Below, piece by piece: positions 1 to 7,212 of a stretch of 64,000 nucleotides of DNA. The notes beneath the pieces were generated by a model. The model saw only the letters and a list, made by a program, of their open reading frames with translations. It did not search any database and had not been told where the DNA came from. Position numbers and translations under genes: made by a program. Source of the stretch: Streptomyces sp. NBC_00234 (lineage in GTDB: Bacteria; Actinomycetota; Actinomycetes; Streptomycetales; Streptomycetaceae). Position 1 is the stretch's first letter, and the number at the start of each line of letters is the position of its first letter. The stretch spans positions 6,820,001-6,884,000 of the forward strand of contig NZ_CP108101.1 of the NCBI RefSeq assembly GCF_036195325.1. Reading direction: 5' to 3'.

Positions 1-824
1 GCGGCGCCGCCCCGGCCGACCAGGCCGGCGTCCAGCACCTCGCGGATCACTCCGGCGGGACCGAGCGCGAACGCCCTGCGCAGCGCGGTGTATCCGCCGG
101 CGGCCCGGTAGTCGTCGAGGGAGGCCGGGTCGACGGTGCCGACGCGCTTGAGCAGGACGAGGGAGGGGTCGCCGGCCTGGGGGACGGCTGCCGCGGCGGG
201 GGGTTCGGCGGGCGCGGTGGCGGGGGAGCGGGTGGCCGCGGCGAGGGCGGGCGCGGTGGCGGGGGCGATGACCGCCGAGCACCGGGAGGTCCCCCCGGTG
301 GGCTGTTCCCCCGCCGGACCGCCGCCCGCCCGGAGCAGCAGCGCCGCCGGAGCCCTCTCGCACAGGCCCAGGCAGGGGCTCTCCTGCCAGACCGCGCCCT
401 CCACCGGAGTGCCCGGCTCGCCGAACTCCGAGCGCAGGTCCCCGCAGAGAGCCCCCGCACCGCGGGCCGCGCAGGCCAGGTCCGTGCACACGTGCAGGAC
501 CTTCGCCGGGCGGGGCTTCACCGAGAACAGGGAGTAGAACGTCGCGACGCCGTACGCCTCCGCCGGAGCCACCGTCAGCCGTCGGCAGATGTAGTCCAGC
601 GCGCCTTCGCTGATCCATCCCACACGGTCGTTCACCGCGTGCAGGGCGGGCAGGAGCTGGTCGCGCCGGTCCTTGGCGGCCGAGGCGCCGCCCGTCGCCC
701 AGCGCAGATCCCCGTCGGTGCGTTCGGCGGCCCCCTCCCAGCCGGACGGCGGGGGACCGAGGAGTGCGTCCACGGCGGCCCGTTCGGCATCGGAGGGTGC
801 GGCACCGGTGAATCTCAGGTCCAT
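1..824 (-). CDS. NuoE/NuoF-type fusion, NAD-linked formate dehydrogenase electron-transfer subunit (partial)
   Basis: The gene runs off the left edge; about 274 N-terminal residues are visible. Residues 1-155 resemble the thioredoxin-like [2Fe-2S] domain of NuoE/FdsG, with the four expected cysteines as CTDLAC and CLGLC. An Ala/Pro-rich linker follows, and then the start of a NuoF/FdsB domain (YRAAGGYTALRRAF ... GLVGRGGAA, leading into the NADH/FMN site). Such subunits pass electrons from the molybdenum subunit to NAD+. ATG at 824 overlaps the stop of the catalytic-subunit gene by 10 bases, which suggests translational coupling. Fusion of the E and F modules is known in actinobacterial and NAD-reducing formate dehydrogenases. 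The C-terminal Fe-S part lies outside the window, so completeness cannot be judged. Confidence 0.85.
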   Translation of the reverse strand, partial: MDLRFTGAAPSDAERAAVDALLGPPPSGWEGAAERTDGDLRWATGGASAAKDRRDQLLPALHAVNDRVGWISEGALDYICRRLTVAPAEAYGVATFYSLFSVKPRPAKVLHVCTDLACAARGAGALCGDLRSEFGEPGTPVEGAVWQESPCLGLCERAPAALLLRAGGGPAGEQPTGGTSRCSAVIAPATAPALAAATRSPATAPAEPPAAAAVPQAGDPSLVLLKRVGTVDPASLDDYRAAGGYTALRRAFALGPAGVIREVLDAGLVGRGGA

Positions 825-2779
825 GCGGGCACCAGCTTCTCTATCCGTACGGCGGACGCCTTGAACTCGGCGGTGCCGGCGATCGGGCAGTTCGCCTCGA
901 TCGTCAGCTGGTTGGTGTCGATCTCGTCGGGAAAGTGCATGGTCATGAAGGCGAGCCCCGGCCGCAGCCCGTGGTCGATCCACACGGGTGCGGTGACGCT
1001 GCCCCGCCGGGAGGAGACCCGTACCTGTTCCTCGCTCGTCACCCCGTACGCCTCGGCGTCCTCCGGGCAGAGCTCGATGTACTCGCCCCGGCGCAGCGGG
1101 GAGGCGTAACTCCCGCTCTGCACGCCTGTGTTGTACGAGTCGAGGCGCCGCCCCGTCGTCAGGCGCAGCGGATACGTCTCGTCGGTGAGGTCGACCGGCG
1201 GATCGTGCGCCACCAGGCCGAACGGGGCCGCGGGACCCCGGCGCACCGGGTCGGTCTCCCAGAGCCGGGCGTGCAGGAAGGACGAGGGCAGCTTCTCCGT
1301 GTCCGGGCAGGGCCACTGGAGCCCCTGGTGCTCGGCCAGCCGGTCGTAGGTCATGCCGAAGTGGTCCGGGGACAGGGCCCGCAGCTCGTTCCAGACGGTC
1401 TCGGCGTCGGTGAACTTCCAGTCGTGTCCCAGCCGTCCGGCCAGCGCGCAGATGATGTCGATGTCCTCGCGGGCCTCGCCCGGCGGGACCAGGGCCGCCC
1501 GGACCCGCTGCACCCGCCGTTCGCTGTTGGTCGTCGTGCCGTCCGTCTCCGCCCACGCGGCGGCGGCGGGCAGGACGACATCGGCCATCTCGGCGGTCTT
1601 CGTGAGGAAGATGTCCTGCACCACGAGATGGTCGAGCGAGGCGAGCCGCCGTACGGCCTGTTCGCTGTCGGCCTCGGACTGCGCCGGGTTCTCGCCGATG
1701 CAGTACACGGCCCGCAGGTCGCCGCTCTCCATCGCCTCGAACATCTCGGTGAGCGTCTTGCCGTACCGGGGCTGGATCACGGTGTCCCAGGACCGTTCGA
1801 ACTTCTGCCGCGACCGCGGGTCGAGGATGTCCTGGAAGCCCGGCAGCCTGTTGGGGATGGCGCCCATGTCGCCGCCGCCCTGGACGTTGTTCTGACCGCG
1901 CAGCGGCTGCACCCCGGAGCCGTACCGTCCGACGTGCCCGGTGAGCATCGACAGGTTGATGAGGGCCCGCACGTTGTCGGTGCCGTTGTGGTGCTCCGTG
2001 ATGCCCAAGGTCCAGCACAGCTGGGCGCGTTCGGCGGTCGCGTAGGCGTGGGCGAGGTCCCGGATCGCCTCGGCCGGGACTCCGGTGACCTTCTCCGCGG
2101 CGCTCGGGGTCCACGGTTCGACGAGCGCCGCGTACTCCTCGAAGCCCGTCGTGGCGCGCTCCACGAAGGCGGTGTTGACCAGCCCCGCGTGGATGATCTC
2201 CCGGCCGATGGCGTGCGCGAGCGGGATGTCGGTGCCGACATCGGGACCGAGCCAGCTCTCCGCCCACTCGGCCGTCGAGGTGCGGCGCGGGTCGACGGCG
2301 TACATCCGGGCGCCGTTGCGTATTCCCTTCAGGACGTGCTGGAAGAAGATCGGGTGCGCGAAGCGGGCGTTGGAGCCCCACATGACGATCAGGTCGGTGT
2401 GCTCGACCTCCTCGTACGAGGAGGTGCCGCCGCCCGAGCCGAAGGCGGCCGTGAGGCCGGCGACGCTGGGGGCGTGGCAGGTGCGGTTGCAGGAGTCGAC
2501 GTTGTTGGTCCCCATCACCACGCGGGTGAACTTCTGGGCCACGTAGTTCATCTCGTTGGTGGCGCGGGCGCAGGAGAGCATCGCGAAGGCGTCGGGGCCG
2601 TACGCCGCACGGGTCCGCCGGAAGCCGGCAGCCGCTCGCGTCAGGGCCTCGTCCCAGCTCGCGCGGCGCAGGCTTCCGCCCTCGTCGCGCACGAGCGGAT
2701 GGGTCAGCCGTTCGTAGCTCTTCGGCTGCCGGCCCTTGCGGCGCCTGCCGTCGTTGCCGTTGGTGCGGCCGTTGTTCAT
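815..2779 (-). CDS. fdhF: Formate dehydrogenase-like molybdopterin oxidoreductase, catalytic subunit
   Basis: This 654-aa protein is a DMSO-reductase-family molybdopterin oxidoreductase that probably oxidises formate to CO2. TNEMNYVAQKF and TNNVDSCNRTCHAPSVAGL (about residues 74-109) align with the FdhF active site. Cys101-His102 stand where E. coli FdhF has selenocysteine-His. The C-terminal ~110 residues form the molybdopterin-dinucleotide-binding domain (YPLRLTTGRRLDSYNTG). The start at 2779 was chosen because it gives an ATGA overlap with the upstream reductase gene; the longer open frame is non-coding overlap. The N-terminal [4Fe-4S] domain of the family (CxxCxxxC) is absent: the protein begins at the point equivalent to its last cysteine, here RRKGR. 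Electrons presumably leave through the adjacent NuoE/F-like subunit. Confidence 0.85.
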   Translation of the reverse strand: MNNGRTNGNDGRRRKGRQPKSYERLTHPLVRDEGGSLRRASWDEALTRAAAGFRRTRAAYGPDAFAMLSCARATNEMNYVAQKFTRVVMGTNNVDSCNRTCHAPSVAGLTAAFGSGGGTSSYEEVEHTDLIVMWGSNARFAHPIFFQHVLKGIRNGARMYAVDPRRTSTAEWAESWLGPDVGTDIPLAHAIGREIIHAGLVNTAFVERATTGFEEYAALVEPWTPSAAEKVTGVPAEAIRDLAHAYATAERAQLCWTLGITEHHNGTDNVRALINLSMLTGHVGRYGSGVQPLRGQNNVQGGGDMGAIPNRLPGFQDILDPRSRQKFERSWDTVIQPRYGKTLTEMFEAMESGDLRAVYCIGENPAQSEADSEQAVRRLASLDHLVVQDIFLTKTAEMADVVLPAAAAWAETDGTTTNSERRVQRVRAALVPPGEAREDIDIICALAGRLGHDWKFTDAETVWNELRALSPDHFGMTYDRLAEHQGLQWPCPDTEKLPSSFLHARLWETDPVRRGPAAPFGLVAHDPPVDLTDETYPLRLTTGRRLDSYNTGVQSGSYASPLRRGEYIELCPEDAEAYGVTSEEQVRVSSRRGSVTAPVWIDHGLRPGLAFMTMHFPDEIDTNQLTIEANCPIAGTAEFKASAVRIEKLVPAWT

Positions 2780-3765
2780 GGTGCGCTCCCTGCTGGGGCC
2801 GAGGAGGTGGTGGCGAGGAGATCGGCGAGCGCGTGCACGGCGCGCAGCGTCGGTACGGGCGTTCCGGCCAGGCCGGCCAGCTCGACGACGGCGGCGAGCA
2901 GCACGTCGAGTTCGAGTGGTTTGCCCTTCTCCAGGTCCTGGAGGGTCGAGGTCTTGTGGTCGCCGACGCGTTCCGCGCCCGCGATGCGCCGCTCCACGGA
3001 GATCTCGGGATGACAGCCGAGGGCAGCCGCCACGTCGAGGGTTTCGCGCATCATCGACTCCACGAGCGCGCGGGTGTCCGGGTGGCGGCAGATCTGGCCC
3101 ATGGTGGCCCGGGCGAGGGCGCTGATGGGGTTGAAGGAGATGTTGCCGAGCAGCTTGATCCAGATGTCGTTGCGCAGATCCGCTTCCACGGGGCACTTGA
3201 GCCCGCCCGCGACCATCGCCGCGCTGAAGTCGAGGCAGCGCTGTGAGACGGAGCGGTCCGGCTCGCCGATGGAGAACCGGGTGCCTTCGAGGTGGCGCAC
3301 GACGCCGGGTGCCTCGATCTCCGTGGCGGCGTAGACGACGCACCCGATGGCGCGTTCGGGCGGCAGGGTGGCGCTGACCGCGCCCGCAGGGTCGACGCTG
3401 TCGAGGCGGCGCCCGGTGTGCGGTCCGGCGAGTCCGTGGAAGTACCACCACGGGATGCCGTTCTGGGCGGCGATCACGGCGGTGCGGTCGTGCATCAGCG
3501 GATGGACCAGGGGGCCCGACACCGCGTACGAGTTGGCCTTGAGGCCGAGGAACACGTAGTCCACGGGACCGACGTCCGAAGGGTCGTCGGTGGCCGAAGG
3601 GCGCGCGGTGAAGTCCCCGCGCGGACTGAGGACGCGTACACCGTCGCGGCGCATGGCCGCCAGGTGCGGACCTCGGGCGATGAGATGGACCTCGGCGCCG
3701 GCGCGGTGGAGCGCGGCCCCGACATAGGCGCCGATGGCTCCGGCACCGACAACTGCGACTTTCAC
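2776..3765 (-). CDS. 2-dehydropantoate 2-reductase family protein (PanE/ApbA-like)
   Basis: A 329-aa protein of the ketopantoate reductase family: an N-terminal NAD(P) Rossmann motif (VVGAGAIGAYVG, residues 5-16) and a C-terminal helical domain with the family's lysine/asparagine region (IWIKLLGNISFNPISAL). Ketopantoate reductases reduce 2-ketoacids with NADPH. The start is GTG at 3765, preceded by GGAGAG. It is the first gene of the formate dehydrogenase operon and overlaps fdhF by ATGA. That context makes housekeeping pantothenate synthesis doubtful; reduction of another 2-oxo acid is possible. The promoter region lies in the gap shared with the divergent KAS III-like gene, which holds a putative GntR site. 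Confidence 0.8.
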   Translation of the reverse strand: MKVAVVGAGAIGAYVGAALHRAGAEVHLIARGPHLAAMRRDGVRVLSPRGDFTARPSATDDPSDVGPVDYVFLGLKANSYAVSGPLVHPLMHDRTAVIAAQNGIPWWYFHGLAGPHTGRRLDSVDPAGAVSATLPPERAIGCVVYAATEIEAPGVVRHLEGTRFSIGEPDRSVSQRCLDFSAAMVAGGLKCPVEADLRNDIWIKLLGNISFNPISALARATMGQICRHPDTRALVESMMRETLDVAAALGCHPEISVERRIAGAERVGDHKTSTLQDLEKGKPLELDVLLAAVVELAGLAGTPVPTLRAVHALADLLATTSSAPAGSAP

Positions 3766-3805
3766 GGGGCTCTCCGTTCGGTGAGAGGACCGAGCGAGGG
3801 TGTCA

Positions 3806-3832
3806 AGTCGACAGAATATTGTCTACAGTATG
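3806..3832. promoter_or_regulatory. Putative GntR operator, site 1 (panE/KAS III-like divergent gap)
   Basis: The AT-rich patch contains GACA-N6-TGTC (3810-3823) running into CTACAGTATG. Read on the minus strand, 3816-3829 is ACTGTAGACAATAT, nearly identical to ACTGTAGACGATAA just upstream of the GntR gene (4938-4951). On the plus strand, AGTCGACAGAATATTGT matches AGTCGAC-GAATACTGT at 32674-32689. The location between divergent genes suits control of both. Binding is inferred, not shown. Confidence 0.5.
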
Positions 3833-3967
3833 CCTTCTGGGGGGTCAAGGCTGTTGTCAAGGCTCCAACGACCGGCCCGGAATCCTGTGGGGTTACGTGT
3901 CCCCGTACCGGACGGTAGCGACCAAGACTGGATGGTTCCTGCCATACGTAGCGAGGGGAACCCGTAC

Positions 3968-4918
3968 ATGACCGGCTCACGTGTCGTGGCGCTCGGCCAC
4001 TATCAGCCCGCCAAGGTGCTCACCAACCACGATCTGGCCGCCATGGTGGACACCAGTGACGAGTGGATCACCAGCCGCGTCGGCATCAAGACTCGTCACG
4101 TGGGTGGTCCCGACGAGCCGGTGGACGAGATGGCCGCGCACGCGGGAGCCAAGGCGCTGGCCGCGGCCGGCCTGCAGCCCTCGGACATCGATCTGGTGCT
4201 CGTGGCCACCTCCACCGCCATGGACCGTTCGCCGAGCATGTCCGCGCGCGTCGCGGCGCGGCTCGGGATGGGCTCGCCCGCGGTGATGGACATCAACGTC
4301 GTCTGCTCCGGGTTCACGCACGCCCTGGCGACCGCGGATCACGCGATCCGGGCCGAGGCCGCCACGCGGGTCCTGGTCATCGGTGCCGACAAGATGGCCG
4401 ACATCGCCGACTGGACCGACCGCACCACCTGTGTCCTGCTCGGCGACGGTGCGGGCGCCGCGGTCGTCGTCGCGGACTCCGGAGCCGACGCCCTGCCCGG
4501 GATCGGTCCGGTCCTCTGGGGCTCGGTGCCCGAGATGGGGAACGCGGTACGCATCGAGGGCACGCCTCCGCGCTTCGCCCAGGAGGGCCAGTCCGTCTAT
4601 CGCTGGGCCACCACGCAGCTGCCGCCGATTGCGCGCAAGGTATGCGAAAAGGCAGGTATCGCCCCCGAGGACCTCGCCGCGGTGGTGCTGCATCAAGCCA
4701 ATCTGAGGATCATCGAACCGGTCGCGAAGAAGATCGGCGCGGTCAACGCGATCATCGCCCGGGATGTGGTGGATTCCGGCAATACATCCGCCGCTTCCAT
4801 CCCGATGGCACTGTCCAAGCTGGTGGAGCGCGGGGAGATCGAGAGCGGTGCTCCGGTGCTGCTTTTCGGCTTCGGTGGCAATCTCTCCTACGCCGGTCAA
4901 GTGATCCGCTGTCCCTGA
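3968..4918 (+). CDS. Beta-ketoacyl-ACP synthase III (FabH-like)
   Basis: A 316-aa thiolase-fold protein with the complete KAS III catalytic triad: Cys113 (INVVCSGFTHAL), His242 (VLHQANLRI) and Asn272 (DSGNTSAAS). The C-terminal GFGGNLSYAGQVI motif is also typical. FabH-like enzymes condense an acyl-CoA with malonyl-ACP or transfer acyl groups. ATG at 3968 follows AGGGGA; the upstream in-frame extension looks non-coding and runs through the putative operator. It is not in a fatty-acid synthase cluster but sits between the formate dehydrogenase operon and a GntR regulator, so its substrate is unknown. A role in short acyl-CoA or oxoacid metabolism linked to the neighbours is inference. Confidence 0.85.
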   Translation: MTGSRVVALGHYQPAKVLTNHDLAAMVDTSDEWITSRVGIKTRHVGGPDEPVDEMAAHAGAKALAAAGLQPSDIDLVLVATSTAMDRSPSMSARVAARLGMGSPAVMDINVVCSGFTHALATADHAIRAEAATRVLVIGADKMADIADWTDRTTCVLLGDGAGAAVVVADSGADALPGIGPVLWGSVPEMGNAVRIEGTPPRFAQEGQSVYRWATTQLPPIARKVCEKAGIAPEDLAAVVLHQANLRIIEPVAKKIGAVNAIIARDVVDSGNTSAASIPMALSKLVERGEIESGAPVLLFGFGGNLSYAGQVIRCP

Positions 4919-4933
4919 CCCGCATTGTGCTCG

Positions 4934-4951
4934 GTAGACTGTAGACGATAA
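4934..4951. promoter_or_regulatory. Putative GntR operator, site 2 (upstream of the GntR gene)
   Basis: The direct repeat GTAGAC-T-GTAGAC continues into ACTGTAGACGATAA (4938-4951), a 12/14 match to the minus-strand reading of site 1. It lies 20 bp after the KAS III-like stop and about 30 bp before the GntR start, as expected for autoregulation. Function is inferred from the repeated motif. Confidence 0.45.
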
Positions 4952-4982
4952 GCAATTGCTCGTCGCCTGGAGGGGGACCGCG

Positions 4983-5660
4983 ATGTTGTCCACAGGACTG
5001 CCGCAAGGGGCTGTGCCGAAGCTGGAGCGGCCGGGTCCGCTGCGCGAGCGCGTCTACGAGGCGCTGCTCGAACTGATCACCACGCGAGCACTGCGTCCCG
5101 GCCAGCACCTGGTCGAGAGCGAACTCGCGGGGCATCTCGGGGTGTCCAGGCAGCCGGTGCGCGAAGCGCTCCAGCGGCTGAACACCGAGGGCTGGGTCGA
5201 CCTGCGTCCCGCGCAGGGCGCCTTCGTCCACGAGCCCACCGAGCAGGAGGCGGACCAGCTGCTCTCGGTCCGTACGCTCCTGGAGGCCGAAGCGGCCAGG
5301 CTCGCCGCCGCCAACTCGGGCACCGCCGGTATCGCGGCGCTCGAAGAGCTCTGCGCCAAGGGCGAGCAGGCCGTAGCCGACGACGACGTGGATCTGGCGG
5401 TCGCCACCAACGCCGCTTTCCACGCCAAGGTCATGGAGCTGGCCGGCAACGTGGTGCTCGCCGAACTGGCGGGACAGGTGGACCGCAGGGTCCGCTGGTA
5501 CTACACCCCGGTGGCCCGGCAGCGCGGCACCCAGTCGTGGATCGAGCACCGCGCGCTGATCGCGGCGATCTCCTCGCGGGACGAGCGGCGGGCCACGGAG
5601 GTCATGCGGGCCCACACGGAGCACACGCGTGAGACGTACCACCGGCGCGAAGAGGCGTAG
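4983..5660 (+). CDS. GntR family transcriptional regulator, FadR/FCD subfamily
   Basis: A 225-aa regulator. Residues ~15-80 form the winged helix-turn-helix (LRERVYEALLELI ... ESELAGHLGVSRQPVREALQRL). The C-terminal ~140 residues are an all-helical FCD ligand-binding domain with candidate metal/ligand residues in NAAFHAKVMELAGN and IEHRALIAAI. FCD regulators usually bind small organic acids and repress adjacent catabolic genes. ATG at 4983 is preceded by GGAGGGG. It follows the KAS III-like gene in the same orientation. Related operator-like sequences occur upstream of this gene, in the panE/KAS III gap and in the oxc/sucC gap, making it a candidate regulator of formate/oxalate metabolism. 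Confidence 0.9.
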   Translation: MLSTGLPQGAVPKLERPGPLRERVYEALLELITTRALRPGQHLVESELAGHLGVSRQPVREALQRLNTEGWVDLRPAQGAFVHEPTEQEADQLLSVRTLLEAEAARLAAANSGTAGIAALEELCAKGEQAVADDDVDLAVATNAAFHAKVMELAGNVVLAELAGQVDRRVRWYYTPVARQRGTQSWIEHRALIAAISSRDERRATEVMRAHTEHTRETYHRREEA

Positions 5661-5725
5661 AAGAGGCCCGGTGCGGGTGCGCGGCGAGACGCCGTAGCGC
5701 GCGCGGGGCACGCCGTTAGGGCCGA

Positions 5726-5761
5726 CCGATGGGGCACCGGGACATCCCGGTGCCCCATCGG
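5726..5761 (+). terminator. Hairpin terminator after the GntR gene
   Basis: A perfect inverted repeat with 16-17 bp arms (CCGATGGGGCACCGGG and its complement) around a 2-4 base turn, about 65 bp downstream of the GntR stop. There is no U-run, which is common for terminators in high-GC actinobacteria. It separates the GntR gene from the ROK operon. Confidence 0.75.
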
Positions 5762-5803
5762 CATGTCCGGGCCGGGGCCGCCCGTCCAGGGGCGGGTGCG
5801 CGC

Positions 5804-5847
5804 CTTTGTCCTGCGTGTGGAGAAAGTTGGAGCGGATTCCTGCGCAA
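5804..5847. promoter_or_regulatory. Conserved ROK promoter/operator element, copy 1
   Basis: CTTTGTCCTGC (5804-5814), 25 bases, then CTGCGCAA (5840-5847). The same two blocks with exactly 25 bases between them occur at 13386-13429 upstream of the secreted ThuA/DUF1080 gene. The spacers share GGA and AAGTT at the same offsets. AAGTT (5824-5828) and AACTT (5846-5850) form an inverted pair. It lies ~80-120 bp upstream of the ROK gene. Likely the shared operator/promoter of a small regulon; the binding protein is inferred to be the ROK regulator. Confidence 0.6.
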
Positions 5848-5926
5848 CTTCTTCCCACTCCGGGAAAGCGCTGCTACGTTCCCCTCCAAAGCCCGACGGA
5901 CTGTCCGATGTGGCGGGGAGGGACGC

Positions 5927-7117
5927 GTGAGACGCATGACGGCTCGGCCCGCGAACGCGCATCAGGCGCGACTGCTACGGCTGTTGCGCGACGGCGGTCC
6001 CAACTCCCGTGCGCAGCTGGGGGACGAGGTCGACCTCTCGCGCTCCAAGCTCGCCGTCGAGGTGGACCGGCTGCTGGAGACCGGCCTGGTCGTGGCCGAC
6101 GGGCTCGCTGCCTCGCGCGGCGGACGCCGTTCCCACAACATCCGGCTCGCTCCCGCACTGCGGTTCCTCGGCGTGGACATCGGGGCCACGTCCATCGACG
6201 TGGCCGTCACCAACGCCGAGCTGGAGGTCCTCGGGCACCTCAACCACCCCATGGACGTACGCGAGGGTCCCGTCGCCGTCTTCGAGCAGGTGCTGTCGAT
6301 GGCGGCCAAGCTCAGGGCCTCCGGGCTCGCCGAGGGCTTCGACGGCGCGGGCATCGGCGTACCGGGTCCCGTCCGCTTCCCCGAAGGCGTGCCGGTCGCA
6401 CCGCCGATCATGCCCGGCTGGGACGGCTTCCCGGTCCGCGAGGCGCTCAGCCAGGAGCTGGGCTGCCCCGTCATGGTCGACAACGACGTGAACCTCATGG
6501 CGATGGGGGAGCAGCACGCGGGCGTCGCACGCTCCGTGGGCGACTTCCTCTGCGTCAAGATCGGTACGGGCATCGGCTGCGGCATCGTCGTCGGCGGCGA
6601 GGTCTACCGCGGTACGACCGGCAGCGCCGGCGACATCGGCCACATCCAGGTGGAACCGGACGGCCGGGCCTGCGCATGCGGCAACCGGGGCTGCCTGGAG
6701 GCTCACTTCAGCGGCGCGGCGCTCGCCCGCGACGCCGAGGACGCGGCGCGCTCCGGGCTGTCGGCGGAGCTCGCGGCCCGGCTCGAAGCGGCCGGCCGGC
6801 TCAACGCCGTCGACGTCGCCGCCGCCGCCGCGGCCGGCGACGCCGCCGCACTCGACCTGATCCGTGAAGGCGGAAACCGGGTCGGCCAGGTCATCGCCGG
6901 ACTCGTCAGCTTCTTCAACCCGGGCCTGGTGGTGATCGGCGGCGGTGTGACCGGCCTCGGTCACAACCTTCTCGCCAGTGTCCGGACCCAGGTCTACCGG
7001 CAGTCCCTGCCGCTCGCCACCGGCAACCTGCCCATCGTGCTGGGGGAGTTGGGGCCGGCAGCCGGAGTCATCGGCGCCGCCCGGCTCATCAGCGACCACC
7101 TGTTCTCACCGGCCTGA
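5927..7117 (+). CDS. ROK family transcriptional regulator
   Basis: A 396-aa ROK repressor. It has an N-terminal winged HTH (residues ~8-70: QARLLRLLRDGGPNSRAQLG ... GLVVADG), then an ASKHA sugar-kinase-like fold starting at GVDIGATSIDVAV. The zinc motif CACGNRGCLE is intact. GTG at 5927 follows GGGAGGG at good spacing; an ATG nine bases later is the alternative. It is the first gene of a run continuing into a sugar ABC transporter, so it probably senses the imported sugar or a derivative. A conserved upstream element shared with the ThuA/DUF1080 gene suggests autoregulation plus control of that secreted enzyme. Confidence 0.92.
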   Translation: MRRMTARPANAHQARLLRLLRDGGPNSRAQLGDEVDLSRSKLAVEVDRLLETGLVVADGLAASRGGRRSHNIRLAPALRFLGVDIGATSIDVAVTNAELEVLGHLNHPMDVREGPVAVFEQVLSMAAKLRASGLAEGFDGAGIGVPGPVRFPEGVPVAPPIMPGWDGFPVREALSQELGCPVMVDNDVNLMAMGEQHAGVARSVGDFLCVKIGTGIGCGIVVGGEVYRGTTGSAGDIGHIQVEPDGRACACGNRGCLEAHFSGAALARDAEDAARSGLSAELAARLEAAGRLNAVDVAAAAAAGDAAALDLIREGGNRVGQVIAGLVSFFNPGLVVIGGGVTGLGHNLLASVRTQVYRQSLPLATGNLPIVLGELGPAAGVIGAARLISDHLFSPA

Positions 7118-7212
7118 TCCTCGGCCGGTCAGCACCACGGCTCCGCCCGCACCGCAGCACCGCCAGCACCTTGCCCTGCCCGCTCACCGGTCCCGCACCG
7201 AGGGGATTTGTC

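Noticed and set aside
2780..3451. N-terminal extension of the formate dehydrogenase frame (about 224 extra codons)
   Set aside because: It overlaps the reductase gene antiphase, is Arg/Pro-rich nonsense, and has no Fe-S cysteines; the ATGA overlap fixes the start at 2779.
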